Source: a virus. From it: a stretch of 21,228 bases of DNA. This document shows, piece after piece, positions 14,330 to 20,218 of this stretch. Numbering within the stretch: position 1 is the stretch's first letter; each line of letters begins with the position of its first letter. A program made the translations under genes and the position numbers. The notes beneath the pieces are model-generated. The model made no database searches. It saw only the letters and a program-made list of their open reading frames with translations, and was not told the DNA's origin. The stretch is taken from the IMG/VR virus record IMGVR_UViG_3300035070_001788, positions 1 through 21,228 of that record, one strand, 5' to 3'.

Positions 14330-14760
14330 TAAAATCCTCGTTTAGCTAGTTTAGGCAATCCTCTTATAAGACCACCCTTTGCTTGTTTGGTGACGTACTT
14401 ACTTTCAATGTTACCCATATATTTATCTAAATCTTTAATTGCTTGTTTTCTTTTTTTAACAAACGGAGAACCAGAGCTAAAACTTTTATCATATTTTTTA
14501 GACCGAGCTTTTAAAGTTTCTTTAAGAGTGCCCGCCATACTTAATTTTCTTGCGTCTTTTATTTTAATATTCTTGCCAAATAAAGGACCTTTTTTTGCTG
14601 CCTCAGTGGTAGTTGTTATTCCTTTTTTTTCTAATTTTTTAATTTGTTTTGGAGTAATAATTTTACCGCTTTTTAAAAGTTTTTTAAATTCTTTTGTAAG
14701 AGGTTTAATATTTTTTCCTAAAAGATATCTTGCTATTCCTCCAAGTATTGGTGCTGCCAT
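14329..14760 (-). CDS. Basic protein between terminase and portal
   Basis: A 143-residue lysine-rich protein starting MAAPILGGIARYLLGKNIKP. It then has long basic stretches (KKLLKSGKIITPKQIKKLEK), and ends in AKGGLIRGLPKLAKRGF. The position directly after TerL is where some podoviruses encode a packaging partner or an internal virion protein; the Lys content (about one quarter) supports DNA contact. TGATG overlaps link it to TerL. I recognise the GGLIRG-PKLA+RGF ending from uncultured marine phages but not a function. It is not a typical small terminase, as I see no helix-turn-helix. Confidence 0.7.
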   Translation of the reverse strand: MAAPILGGIARYLLGKNIKPLTKEFKKLLKSGKIITPKQIKKLEKKGITTTTEAAKKGPLFGKNIKIKDARKLSMAGTLKETLKARSKKYDKSFSSGSPFVKKRKQAIKDLDKYMGNIESKYVTKQAKGGLIRGLPKLAKRGF

Positions 14761-16229
14761 CAGTAATATGTCCTTTTCGTTTTTATAATCTGCTCATCTT
14801 TGTAGTCTTCAGGATGTGGTACTAACCCTCCCTGTCTAAACCGCATCACAGCTTGTGTCATACTATCGACCAAGTCATCATGATCACCATACGGAAAAGC
14901 TGCACATTCCTCAACTACCTCTTCTGCAAATTTTTCTTCAGGAGCCCATACCATACCAGATTCAAATAAAGGTGCAACCGCATTTACACGTGCATGCTTA
15001 TCATTTCCTTTTGAAGGTGTATAGTTAACAACCGGTATACCCATAGCTCTAAGTTCATAAGTTAGTGGTAGCCCTGATGCTTTAGCTTCAATCAATACCG
15101 TCTCTGGCTTCCAGTAATCATATTGTTCTTTGGCAACGCGACGAAGTTCGGGAAACTCGTACCGACCTTTGAGTGCATCGACAAGTATTAACTGTTGTGG
15201 GCTATCTTCATTTTCTCTAAAGACACCCCAAGTGGTGATTGCACTATAATCCGCTGTCTCCTTTTTCATGAATGCAGTATCATAAGATTGTATAATATGT
15301 TCTAGAGGTGGCATTTCTTCTTTCTCCCAAACGTTCCACCACTCACGTTTAATGATCGCACCTTCTTCACTAGTTGGGTTTTGCATCCACTGTGCGTTCC
15401 ATTTACCAACTGATAGTGATGCTTTAACAGTTTCTAATTCTTTTAACTTCCAATACTCAGGCCATACAGGTTTATTAGATGGCATGATAGCAGGAAACTC
15501 TACTAACTCCCACTGATCTGACTTTGCTTCCTTTTGATGTTTTAATAATTGTCCTGTTAGATCTTTAACATTCCATCTTGTCATTACACAAACAATTGCT
15601 CCACCTGGCTGCAACCTTTGACGTGGACCTGATGTATACCAATCATACGCTCTCTCAAGAGCTGTAAGGTTCATTGCGTCTTGTTCTGAGTGTGGGTCAT
15701 CAATGATTAGAAGATCAGCACCACGACCTGTTATTGCTCCACCGACACCCGCTGCGAAATACTCGCCGCCTTGTGCAGTTTCCCATTTACCCGCTGCTTG
15801 ACTATCTTCCCTTAATCTTGTCTCAAAGACTTTTTTATAATCTTCACTGTCCATTAATGTTTTAGCTTTACGCCCGAATCTAATTGCAAGTTCTCCGGTG
15901 TGGGTAGTTTGAATTATTTTAAGTTTAGGGTTACGCCCGATCATCCAGGCGGGCAGCAGGGAGCTAGCGAACTCTGACTTTGTATGTCTTGGTGGCATAT
16001 TAACAATCAGTCTTTTGATCTTGCCTTTGGCAATCTGGTTAAACTTATCTCCAATAATCTTATGGTGTCTACCTTCTATAAACTCTGGCCACATATGTTT
16101 GGCGAATGACAGGAAGTCGTCCTTGACTTTGAGGATCTTTTTCTTCTCATCGAGCTTCAGGTACATCTTCATGAAGTCTCTCTTCACGTCAGGCGGGAGC
16201 TTTTTTATCTTGTCTAAATCAATTTGCAT
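14760..16229 (-). CDS. terL: Terminase large subunit (TerL)
   Basis: A 489-residue protein. I start it at the ATG at 16229 (MQIDLDKIKKLPPDVK). An in-frame extension of 44 residues (to 16361) is hydrophobic and unlike the family. Packaging ATPase motifs: a deviant Walker A PPRHTKS (79-85), Walker B LLIIDDP (173-179) and the coupling motif CVMTRWN (214-220). The nuclease domain shows SYDTAF with Asp 317, VLIEAKASG with Glu 381, and HDDLVDS with Asp 451/452, the three acidic sites of the RNase H-like fold. It powers DNA packaging and cuts the concatemer. It is the first gene of the leftward late block; no small terminase is recognisable in the window. Confidence 0.93.
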   Translation of the reverse strand: MQIDLDKIKKLPPDVKRDFMKMYLKLDEKKKILKVKDDFLSFAKHMWPEFIEGRHHKIIGDKFNQIAKGKIKRLIVNMPPRHTKSEFASSLLPAWMIGRNPKLKIIQTTHTGELAIRFGRKAKTLMDSEDYKKVFETRLREDSQAAGKWETAQGGEYFAAGVGGAITGRGADLLIIDDPHSEQDAMNLTALERAYDWYTSGPRQRLQPGGAIVCVMTRWNVKDLTGQLLKHQKEAKSDQWELVEFPAIMPSNKPVWPEYWKLKELETVKASLSVGKWNAQWMQNPTSEEGAIIKREWWNVWEKEEMPPLEHIIQSYDTAFMKKETADYSAITTWGVFRENEDSPQQLILVDALKGRYEFPELRRVAKEQYDYWKPETVLIEAKASGLPLTYELRAMGIPVVNYTPSKGNDKHARVNAVAPLFESGMVWAPEEKFAEEVVEECAAFPYGDHDDLVDSMTQAVMRFRQGGLVPHPEDYKDEQIIKTKRTYY

Positions 16230-16281
16230 TTTGAAAAAAATTTTTTGTAAAATTTTTTGGTTAATGTTTCCAACGATTGTT

Positions 16282-16310
16282 ATTGTATTCCTTATTGTTT
16301 TACAAAGCAA
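16282..16310 (-). promoter_or_regulatory. Candidate late promoter for the terL operon
   Basis: Leftward -35 box TTGCTT (16310-16305) and -10 box TACAAT (16287-16282) with a 17-base spacer. Transcription would start near 16275, giving a leader of about 45 bases before the TerL ATG. The match to sigma-70 type boxes is good but not perfect, and AT-rich DNA produces such matches by chance. Confidence 0.4.
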
Positions 16311-16392
16311 TAATGATTTTGGGGAGGTAAACCGTACAAATCCGACTATATATACTAACATTTAGTTACATACTTAGTAACTAGAGAATAAT

Positions 16393-16463
16393 GTCCTACG
16401 GACTCTAATCTTTTTGGTGTCGCCTTGGTACCTCTATTGAGGCACAACCACAGGTTGTAGGAC
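16393..16463 (-). ncRNA. 71-nt structured element, possible ncRNA or packaging site
   Basis: Ends GTCCTAC and GTAGGAC are exactly complementary (7 bp). Read leftward, two internal stems follow: ACAACC / GGTTGT with a 3-base loop, and GTGCCTC / GAGGTAC with loop AATA. The second stem contains a G-U pair that is allowed only on the minus strand, hinting that the minus strand is transcribed. The tRNA-like size is a coincidence as far as I can see: there is no T-arm or normal D-arm and no 7-base anticodon loop. Confidence 0.3.
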
Positions 16464-16470
16464 TAGATAT

Positions 16471-16503
16471 AAAAAAACTCGCCACGTGTAGTACGTGGCG
16501 AGT
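16471..16503 (-). terminator. Rho-independent terminator (leftward)
   Basis: Perfect 11-bp arms ACTCGCCACGT / ACGTGGCGAGT with a 5-base loop. In the leftward direction the stem runs straight into seven T residues. It lies about 82 bases past the stop of the orphan gene (16585-17016) and upstream of terL, so it separates that gene from the late operon. Confidence 0.85.
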
Positions 16504-16584
16504 AGCGTGGGGAGTGTATAGACTCAAATAGACCAAACTATCTTATTGCTATTCCTTGCCCACGTTTGCGAGTAACTCGGTTAA

Positions 16585-17016
16585 TTAAATAGCTTGAACT
16601 ACTTCAGGGAAATCAAACGCTAATTGTTTAATGTTTTCTGAAGTATCAATAAAAGTACATTTATTATTTAATAAATTGTTTTCAAAAAATGTATTAATCA
16701 TTTTAAGAAATAATTCGTTACCTTTATTTTTACCATATAGATTAACAAATGATGCTTGAACCATAAACCACATAAAAGAAGTATTACTTTTTTTGGTTTC
16801 GTGTTTCATAACTTCATTTTTTAACGGTATATATTCACAATTAAAAATAAACATAAGTTTATTATAATTGAATAATTTCCGTTTTCTTTTTTCAATCGGT
16901 TTGTTTTGGTCGCTGTCCTGATCCTCGACATAAATGTCAACCAATTCAAACGGCTTGAAGTGTCCGAAGTTTCCCATAATTTCTAAATTCGGAAAACTTA
17001 GTTTTTTATCTGTCAT
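16585..17016 (-). CDS. Orphan leftward gene, unknown
   Basis: A 143-residue protein. I start it at the ATG at 17016, with GAGGA about 8 bases upstream; an in-frame extension to 17121 would run through the divergent promoter into the opposite gene and looks like a spurious membrane segment. The protein begins MTDKKLSFPNLEIMGNFGHF, is charged in the middle (KPIEKRKRKLFNYN), and has a hydrophobic SFMWFMVQASFVNLYGKNKG near residue 79, then FLKMINTFFENNLLNN. No family recognised. It has its own promoter candidate and its own terminator, and is the only gene of the junction transcribed with the late strand but separated from it. A host-takeover or regulatory role is a guess. Confidence 0.75.
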   Translation of the reverse strand: MTDKKLSFPNLEIMGNFGHFKPFELVDIYVEDQDSDQNKPIEKRKRKLFNYNKLMFIFNCEYIPLKNEVMKHETKKSNTSFMWFMVQASFVNLYGKNKGNELFLKMINTFFENNLLNNKCTFIDTSENIKQLAFDFPEVVQAI

Positions 17017-17035
17017 TTTTATATCCTCGCTTTCA

Positions 17036-17073
17036 CTATTGACATTATAACAATTCAAGTATATTGTCAATAG
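17036..17073. promoter_or_regulatory. Divergent promoter / operator with inverted repeat
   Basis: Arms CTATTGACATTATA (17036-17049) and TATATTGTCAATAG (17060-17073) are complementary at 13 of 14 positions around a 10-base spacer. Each arm holds a TTGACA -35 box, one per strand. Rightward: TTGACA, 17 bases, TATTGT (17062-17067). Leftward: TTGACA (17070-17065), 17 bases, TAATGT (17047-17042). The two promoters overlap, so each polymerase site covers the other, and a dimeric repressor could sit on the same symmetry. The -10 boxes are only partial matches. Confidence 0.6.
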
Positions 17074-17093
17074 GATAATATGGGAGATAAAAC

Positions 17094-17471
17094 ATGAATA
17101 AAAAAGAAGAGTTATACTCAAAGATTATTAAACACGGTCAAAATTTAAAAGCCGTGTTTAATCTTGATAATGATATAGACCCCGTAAAATTATGTAAGCG
17201 GTTATTAAGGCTAGAGACTAAAGCCCACAAATTAGCTGAAGATTTTTGTAACGGGGTTATTGACCAGCTTGAATGGGATAAAAAAGCCGATCAAATATTA
17301 ACCAAAGTTGAAACCATTTTGAACAATAAAAAAGTTCTTTTTTTAAATGGTGACGCTAGAGGTTATGCTCTAAAAATAGATGATGAATATCTAAAAAATA
17401 ACAATTTTAATATTCATCGAGATTGGGGCGGTTATGGTATTATAGCCCCAGATTTTAGAGAATTTAATTAG
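17094..17471 (+). CDS. First rightward early gene, conserved phage protein of unknown role
   Basis: A 125-residue protein with a GGGAGA ribosome site. The N-terminal helix (KEELYSKIIKHGQNLKAVFN) leads to DPVKLCKRLLRLETKAHKLA (about 29-48), a charged helix DQLEWDKKADQILTKVETIL, and then a compact C-terminal part with LFLNGDARGYALKIDDEYL (about 82-100) and HRDWGGYGIIAPDFREF. The K-x-x-x-L-x-x-L-E-x-K-A-H and N-x-D-x-R-G-Y-A-L-K-I sequences are a pattern I have seen in proteins from phages of many marine and soil bacteria, always hypothetical. It is the first gene downstream of the divergent promoter, so probably early. Function unknown. Confidence 0.8.
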   Translation: MNKKEELYSKIIKHGQNLKAVFNLDNDIDPVKLCKRLLRLETKAHKLAEDFCNGVIDQLEWDKKADQILTKVETILNNKKVLFLNGDARGYALKIDDEYLKNNNFNIHRDWGGYGIIAPDFREFN

Positions 17472-17686
17472 TGACCCGTAAATACGGGTCATCGATGACC
17501 AATATTCTAGCCATCCACAGCGAGTGGCTAGCAGCTAATGGCTACACGCTACACGTGAAAAAAAAAAAACAAAACTCCACAATTCAAAGCACAAGCGACG
17601 CGCTACAACCCACACGCGAAATTGCCAAAATAAAAAGCACAAGCGAAGACACAAGCTACAAGACGCTAGAAACTAGAACGTTTTAG
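17471..17686 (+). CDS. Uncertain small ORF over structured, repeat-rich DNA
   Basis: The frame runs 71 codons from a GTG sharing one base with the previous TAG (TAGTG), or 63 codons from an ATG at 17495. Neither start has a clear ribosome site. The protein begins plausibly (MTNILAIHSEWLAANGYTLH) but then becomes Ser/Thr/Lys low complexity (QSTSDALQPTREIAKIKSTS, ending ETRTF). Two palindromes cover the start, and the DNA is visibly less AT-rich, with repeated AAGCGA, GCTA and CTAG words. HSEW followed by A-x-G also occurs in the 80-aa protein at 20544-20786. It could be a real small gene or a non-coding structured segment with an open frame. Confidence 0.35.
   Translation: MTRKYGSSMTNILAIHSEWLAANGYTLHVKKKKQNSTIQSTSDALQPTREIAKIKSTSEDTSYKTLETRTF
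17472..17500 (+). promoter_or_regulatory. Two overlapping palindromes at a gene end
   Basis: TGACCCGTAAATACGGGTCA (17472-17491) is a hairpin with arms of 8-9 bp. It overlaps GGTCATCGATGACC (17487-17500), a perfect 14-bp palindrome. They share GGTCA, so only one structure can form at a time in RNA. They begin right at the stop of the first early gene and cover both possible starts of the next frame. There is no T-tract, so this is not an ordinary terminator. Confidence 0.55.
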
Positions 17687-17890
17687 CTAGTAGCGGGGGG
17701 CGGGATTTTGCAAGTAAATGACTTTCAATAACTTATAGATTGTAATAATTATAAACTACAAAAATTATAGTAATTATGGCACAAATAAGACTAAAAAATG
17801 TCCAAAATAAAACTTGTTTTTTAGAGTACATAACGCTTGACTTACATATAAGATATTATAAGATTTTCTATAACTTAACAAAAGGAAAAT
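17687..17890. other. AT-rich intergenic stretch
   Basis: After a short G-run (GCGGGGGGCGGG, 17693-17704) the sequence is extremely AT-rich, with imperfect repeats of TAATTATA. A partial promoter (TTGACT at 17837 with several TATAAT-like words after it, none at a normal 16-18 base distance) and an AAAAGGAAAAT ribosome site lead to the next gene. A 41-codon frame (17776-17901) exists but has no ribosome site. A replication origin is conceivable from composition only. Confidence 0.3.
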
Positions 17891-18481
17891 ATGACCGATA
17901 AACCACTAACAAAGCATCAATTGGAATATAATAAGGAAGCAATAAAACGTGAGATGCAACCTTTATTAGATGACGCTGAATTAATGCTTAAATCTGTTGT
18001 AGCTGATTTGACAGCTTCAGCGGAAAATAAACTCGCTAAAAAAATAAAAGCCGATGTTGTAATAGCCAATTTAGAGAAGGCGCAACAAGAGTTAGAGATT
18101 GCACAACGTAAGGCAAAAACTTTTTTTAGTAAAGGCGCAACTAATGAAACTCTAAAAAATACTACCAATTACAAATTTGAAAACAAAAAGCGTGATAGGT
18201 ATTATTCAAGTTATAGAGACAATGACGGTATAACGCCCGAAGATTGTCGAGAACAATTAAGACAATGGGCGCAAGCTTTGGCGCATAAGGAAGCTGAAAA
18301 AACTAAAGCGGGTCAGCACCTTAAAAAGTTGAAACTATACAAACAATCAGCAACAGACACGCTTTATTCAGTAGGTATTAATAAAAACTTGCAAGAGACA
18401 ATGAGCAAGATTTTAAAACCTATCGGGATTGTTTGGAATAAAACTGAAGCGCTACAATTAGAAAATAAACAATATAATTAA
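17891..18481 (+). CDS. Coiled-coil early protein, unknown
   Basis: A 196-residue protein with AAAAGG ahead of the ATG. It begins MTDKPLTKHQLEYNKEAIKR and is predominantly long charged helices: residues about 20-90 (ELMLKSVVADLTASAENKLA, then ANLEKAQQELEIAQRKAKTF). A middle part rich in Lys/Arg/Tyr follows (NYKFENKKRDRYYSSYRDND, about 93-112). A second helical region (REQLRQWAQALAHKEAEKTK) precedes a less charged C-terminus with LKPIGIVWNKTEAL. No catalytic motif is visible. The shape suggests an oligomeric structural or nucleic-acid-associated protein. The next gene starts one base after its stop (TAATATG). Confidence 0.75.
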   Translation: MTDKPLTKHQLEYNKEAIKREMQPLLDDAELMLKSVVADLTASAENKLAKKIKADVVIANLEKAQQELEIAQRKAKTFFSKGATNETLKNTTNYKFENKKRDRYYSSYRDNDGITPEDCREQLRQWAQALAHKEAEKTKAGQHLKKLKLYKQSATDTLYSVGINKNLQETMSKILKPIGIVWNKTEALQLENKQYN

Positions 18482-18482
18482 T

Positions 18483-18662
18483 ATGACAGATAAAACACAA
18501 ATAGACCCATTAATGAATATTGCAAAATCTTTTAATGATGTAAGTTTAAGCGCAAGTTTACAAGGTAAAGTATTAGTTTTAATGGAATTACAAGTCCATA
18601 TTCAAACTAAAATTAATGAGCTTAACAAAAAAATTGAAGATACAAGCCCATTAAAAAAATAA
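18483..18662 (+). CDS. 59-aa small early protein
   Basis: A 59-codon frame starting MTDKTQIDPLMNIAKSFNDV, which includes the same MTDK opening as the previous gene and the orphan leftward gene. It continues with a hydrophobic VLVLMELQVHIQTKINELNK helix and a short polar tail. It starts one base after the preceding stop (TAATATG) and ends just before a perfect hairpin. Tight spacing and a composition like its neighbours support it. No family recognised; possibly a small oligomerising regulator. Confidence 0.65.
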   Translation: MTDKTQIDPLMNIAKSFNDVSLSASLQGKVLVLMELQVHIQTKINELNKKIEDTSPLKK

Positions 18663-18669
18663 ATGTTGC

Positions 18670-18701
18670 AATATGGGATATTTTAATTAATATCCCATAT
18701 T
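18670..18701 (+). promoter_or_regulatory. Perfect 13-bp hairpin over a ribosome-binding region
   Basis: Arms AATATGGGATATT (18670-18682) and AATATCCCATATT (18689-18701) are exact complements with a 6-base loop. The next ATG (18709) is only 7 bases after the stem, and there is no separate Shine-Dalgarno sequence. The structure thus sits where the ribosome would bind. It is followed by AGAAATT, so it is not a terminator. Candidate for translational control or a binding site of a dimeric DNA-binding protein. Confidence 0.65.
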
Positions 18702-18708
18702 AGAAATT

Positions 18709-18930
18709 ATGAAAGTTGAATTAATAGAAAAAACTGATTTATTAAAAATGATTGAGCCCCAATACTTACAAGATTTTAAAAAATGGAGCGTTAAGGATTT
18801 AAGGGCTCATTTTTGTATTACTCACAAAATAGACGGTGAATATAAAAATATGAGCGGGTATTGTTTTAAATGCTTAACACCATTAAGACCCGATTATACC
18901 CAATACGAGAATTACTGTAAAGATTGTTAA
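18709..18930 (+). CDS. Small zinc-ribbon protein
   Basis: A 73-residue protein. Cys pairs CFKC (52 and 55) and CKDC (70 and 73), separated by 14 residues, form a zinc-ribbon pattern at the C-terminus. A further Cys 36 and His 39 (FCITH) lie upstream. The N-terminal half is helical and charged (VELIEKTDLLKMIEPQYLQD, then WSVKDLRAHF). Such small ribbons usually bind nucleic acid or protein partners. Its stop directly abuts the ATG of the gene-88-like gene (TAAATG), so the two are probably translated together. The metal role is inferred from spacing. Confidence 0.75.
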   Translation: MKVELIEKTDLLKMIEPQYLQDFKKWSVKDLRAHFCITHKIDGEYKNMSGYCFKCLTPLRPDYTQYENYCKDC

Positions 18931-19644
18931 ATGAAATATAAATATAAATTACAAAAAAAACTTTTAGGGTCTTCAACCTATAAAATGGAGAAGTCACAAA
19001 AATATAAATATTTAAGTGAAATATTACACTTAGCCCCGTCAAATATTGGTGGCGTTAATATATGCGCTAGCGCTAGCCCTGAGTGTATAAAATTATGTTT
19101 AAATACAAGCGGGCGGGGTCAAATGACAAGCGTTCAAAAATCAAGATTAAATAAGAAATACTATTTTTTAGCGGACAGACTGAAATTTTTAAATCATTTA
19201 GACCGTGAAATTAAATTAAGTTATGCACGGGCTAAGCGTAAAGGTTTTAAATATACTGTTAGATTAAACGGGACGTCCGATCTTCCATTTGAGAGATACA
19301 AGCTAGATAACGGCTTAAATCTTATGGAAAATAACCCTAACGTACAATTTATAGACTATACAAAAATTACAAATAGATTATTGCAAAAACTACCTAAAAA
19401 TTACAGTTTAACATATTCTCAAGCGGAAAATAATTTAAAAGATGTTAAGCAAGTATTAAAAACAAAATACAATATTGCGACTGTATTTAGAAAAAAACTA
19501 CCTAAAAAATGGTTAGGGCGTAAAGTTATAAACGGGGATTTATCGGATTTAAGACACTTAGAGGACGGCAAAAAAATAATTGTAGGTTTAATTGCTAAAG
19601 GTAAAGCAATTAAAAATTTTAATGGATTTGTGCAAGATGTTTAA
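18931..19644 (+). CDS. Gene-product-88-like protein
   Basis: A 237-residue protein that I match from memory to the gp88 family first named in mycobacteriophages and present in many phages. Landmarks in order: LHLAPSNIGGVNICASASPE with Cys 45 and 52, CIKLC with Cys 56; a basic helix (VQKSRLNKKYYFLADRLKFL, 68-87); TVRLNGTSDLPFERY (109-123); FIDYTKITNR (140-149); LTYSQAENN (160-168). The three cysteines plus the YTK strand are typical of the family. Its biochemical function is not known to me; a metal or cluster site near the cysteines is possible. It partners with the zinc-ribbon gene with zero spacing. Confidence 0.75.
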   Translation: MKYKYKLQKKLLGSSTYKMEKSQKYKYLSEILHLAPSNIGGVNICASASPECIKLCLNTSGRGQMTSVQKSRLNKKYYFLADRLKFLNHLDREIKLSYARAKRKGFKYTVRLNGTSDLPFERYKLDNGLNLMENNPNVQFIDYTKITNRLLQKLPKNYSLTYSQAENNLKDVKQVLKTKYNIATVFRKKLPKKWLGRKVINGDLSDLRHLEDGKKIIVGLIAKGKAIKNFNGFVQDV

Positions 19645-19699
19645 TTTTGTGCGGATAGGTAAGTTCGGATTTCAAACCTTAAAATGAATTCTAGGTTTT

Positions 19700-19745
19700 G
19701 TTAGTTTTTTCCTCACCAAAACTAACGCCGTTAAAAAAAACTAAC
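19700..19745 (+). promoter_or_regulatory. Alternative hairpins in the leader of the small-gene cassette run
   Basis: GTTAGTTTTTT (19700-19710) can pair with AAAACTAAC at 19718-19726 (9 bp, 9-base loop) or with AAAAAACTAAC at 19735-19745 (11 bp, longer loop). The two pairings exclude each other, as in attenuators. The T-run in the first arm does not follow a GC-rich stem, so it is not a plain terminator. It lies in the 141-base gap between the gene-88-like gene and the first cassette. Confidence 0.45.
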
Positions 19746-19766
19746 AAGCGACAAGCTCAAGCGACA

Positions 19767-19788
19767 AGCGAGCAGAAGGGATAATATG
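19767..19788 (+). repeat. Cassette linker repeat, copy 1
   Basis: The repeat unit begins AGCGAGCAGAAGGGATAATA and ends with the ATG of the first cassette gene. The 22 bases are identical in all four copies. Here the sequence is not the end of a full gene: in the frame that reads ...SEQKG-stop the upstream codons (QAQAT...) have no start, so this may be a relic or a leader. AGAAGGG is the ribosome site. Confidence 0.85.
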
Positions 19789-20052
19789 AAAAAAGTTAAG
19801 GCAGAAAAATATAAAAATTTCACAATAGAAATATATGAACAGCAAGCGAGTATTGAATACCCGCTCAACGAAGATTGGGAAAATTTAGACCCCGAACATT
19901 TAGGAACACACGCTTATAAAATATTTGATGAAAAAAAAGAATTAGTTTACGAAGATAAAACTAGTATGTGGGATATTGGGGCGTGTTTAGATAATGCGCA
20001 ACAAGATATAAACTGCGGTGCAGTACAACAAGCAAGCGAGCAGAAGGGATAA
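19786..20052 (+). CDS. Cassette gene A, unknown, ends QQASEQKG
   Basis: An 88-residue acidic protein. Residues 1-20 (MKKVKAEKYKNFTIEIYEQQ) are followed by YPLNEDWENLDPEHLGTHAY (about 25-44), KIFDEKKELVYEDKTSMWDI and a C-terminal AVQQASEQKG. A beta-alpha-beta shape is suggested. The last eight residues, QQASEQKG, are encoded by the linker repeat and are shared with the next two genes. Codon and charge use agree with the neighbours. There is no known motif; the body is distinct from the other cassette genes, so the shared tail does not indicate a common fold. Confidence 0.75.
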   Translation: MKKVKAEKYKNFTIEIYEQQASIEYPLNEDWENLDPEHLGTHAYKIFDEKKELVYEDKTSMWDIGACLDNAQQDINCGAVQQASEQKG

Positions 20053-20056
20053 TATG
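20026..20056 (+). repeat. Cassette linker repeat, copy 2 (31-bp version)
   Basis: The 31-base unit starts CAACAAGCAAGCGAGCAGAA and differs from copies 3 and 4 at a single base. It supplies the C-terminal codons and stop of gene A and the ribosome site and ATG of gene B. Confidence 0.85.
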
Positions 20057-20218
20057 GCAAAATATAAAATTACTTTTACAGATGAATTTGAATGTTTAAA
20101 TGAAGAACATAGTTATGAAACATTATTAAATTATTTAAAAGAATGTGTACAAAACGAAGATGTGACTGCATTTGAATTTGAAGAAGTAAAACAACAAGCG
20201 AGCGAGCAGAAGGGATAA
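20054..20218 (+). CDS. Cassette gene B, unknown, ends QQASEQKG
   Basis: A 54-residue acidic protein starting MAKYKITFTDEFECLNEEHS, then YETLLNYLKECVQNEDVTAF, and ending EEVKQQASEQKG. I chose the ATG at 20054, one base after the stop of gene A (TAATATG), because the linker's AGAAGGG lies 6 bases upstream; an ATG 36 bases earlier lies inside gene A without such a site. The strand-helix-strand pattern resembles very small phage modulators, but no family is recognised. Confidence 0.7.
   Translation: MAKYKITFTDEFECLNEEHSYETLLNYLKECVQNEDVTAFEFEEVKQQASEQKG

Larger units (their letters stand above)
16230..16584. other. 355-base non-coding junction
   Basis: No convincing gene lies here. Read leftward, it holds the TerL leader and a candidate promoter (16282-16310), a 7-bp inverted repeat TAGTTAC / GTAACTA (16363-16383), a 71-nt element closed by a 7-bp stem (16393-16463), and an intrinsic terminator (16471-16503). 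The segment 16360-16510 is visibly less AT-rich and more structured than nearby genes. It is a plausible place for a packaging site or a phage non-coding RNA; neither is shown by the sequence alone. Confidence 0.6.

Noticed and set aside
16230-16361. A 44-residue N-terminal extension of TerL.
   Set aside because: It is hydrophobic, lacks a ribosome site and is unlike terminase N-termini; the ATG at 16229 begins the usual charged helix.
13911-16365. Plus-strand frames up to 133 codons over portal, the basic gene and terL.
   Set aside because: No ribosome sites; the minus strand has clear family matches with catalytic motifs.
16393-16463. A tRNA gene, suggested by the 71-nt size and 7-bp closing stem.
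   Set aside because: Neither strand shows a T-arm with GTTC-like loop, a normal D-arm, or a 5-bp anticodon stem with 7-base loop.
17017-17121. A membrane-segment N-terminus for the orphan leftward gene.
   Set aside because: It would run through the divergent promoter and into the opposite gene; the ATG at 17016 has a good ribosome site.
17776-17901. A 41-codon plus-strand frame starting MAQIRLKNVQ before the coiled-coil gene.
   Set aside because: There is no ribosome site, it overlaps the next start, and the AT-rich DNA makes such frames likely by chance.
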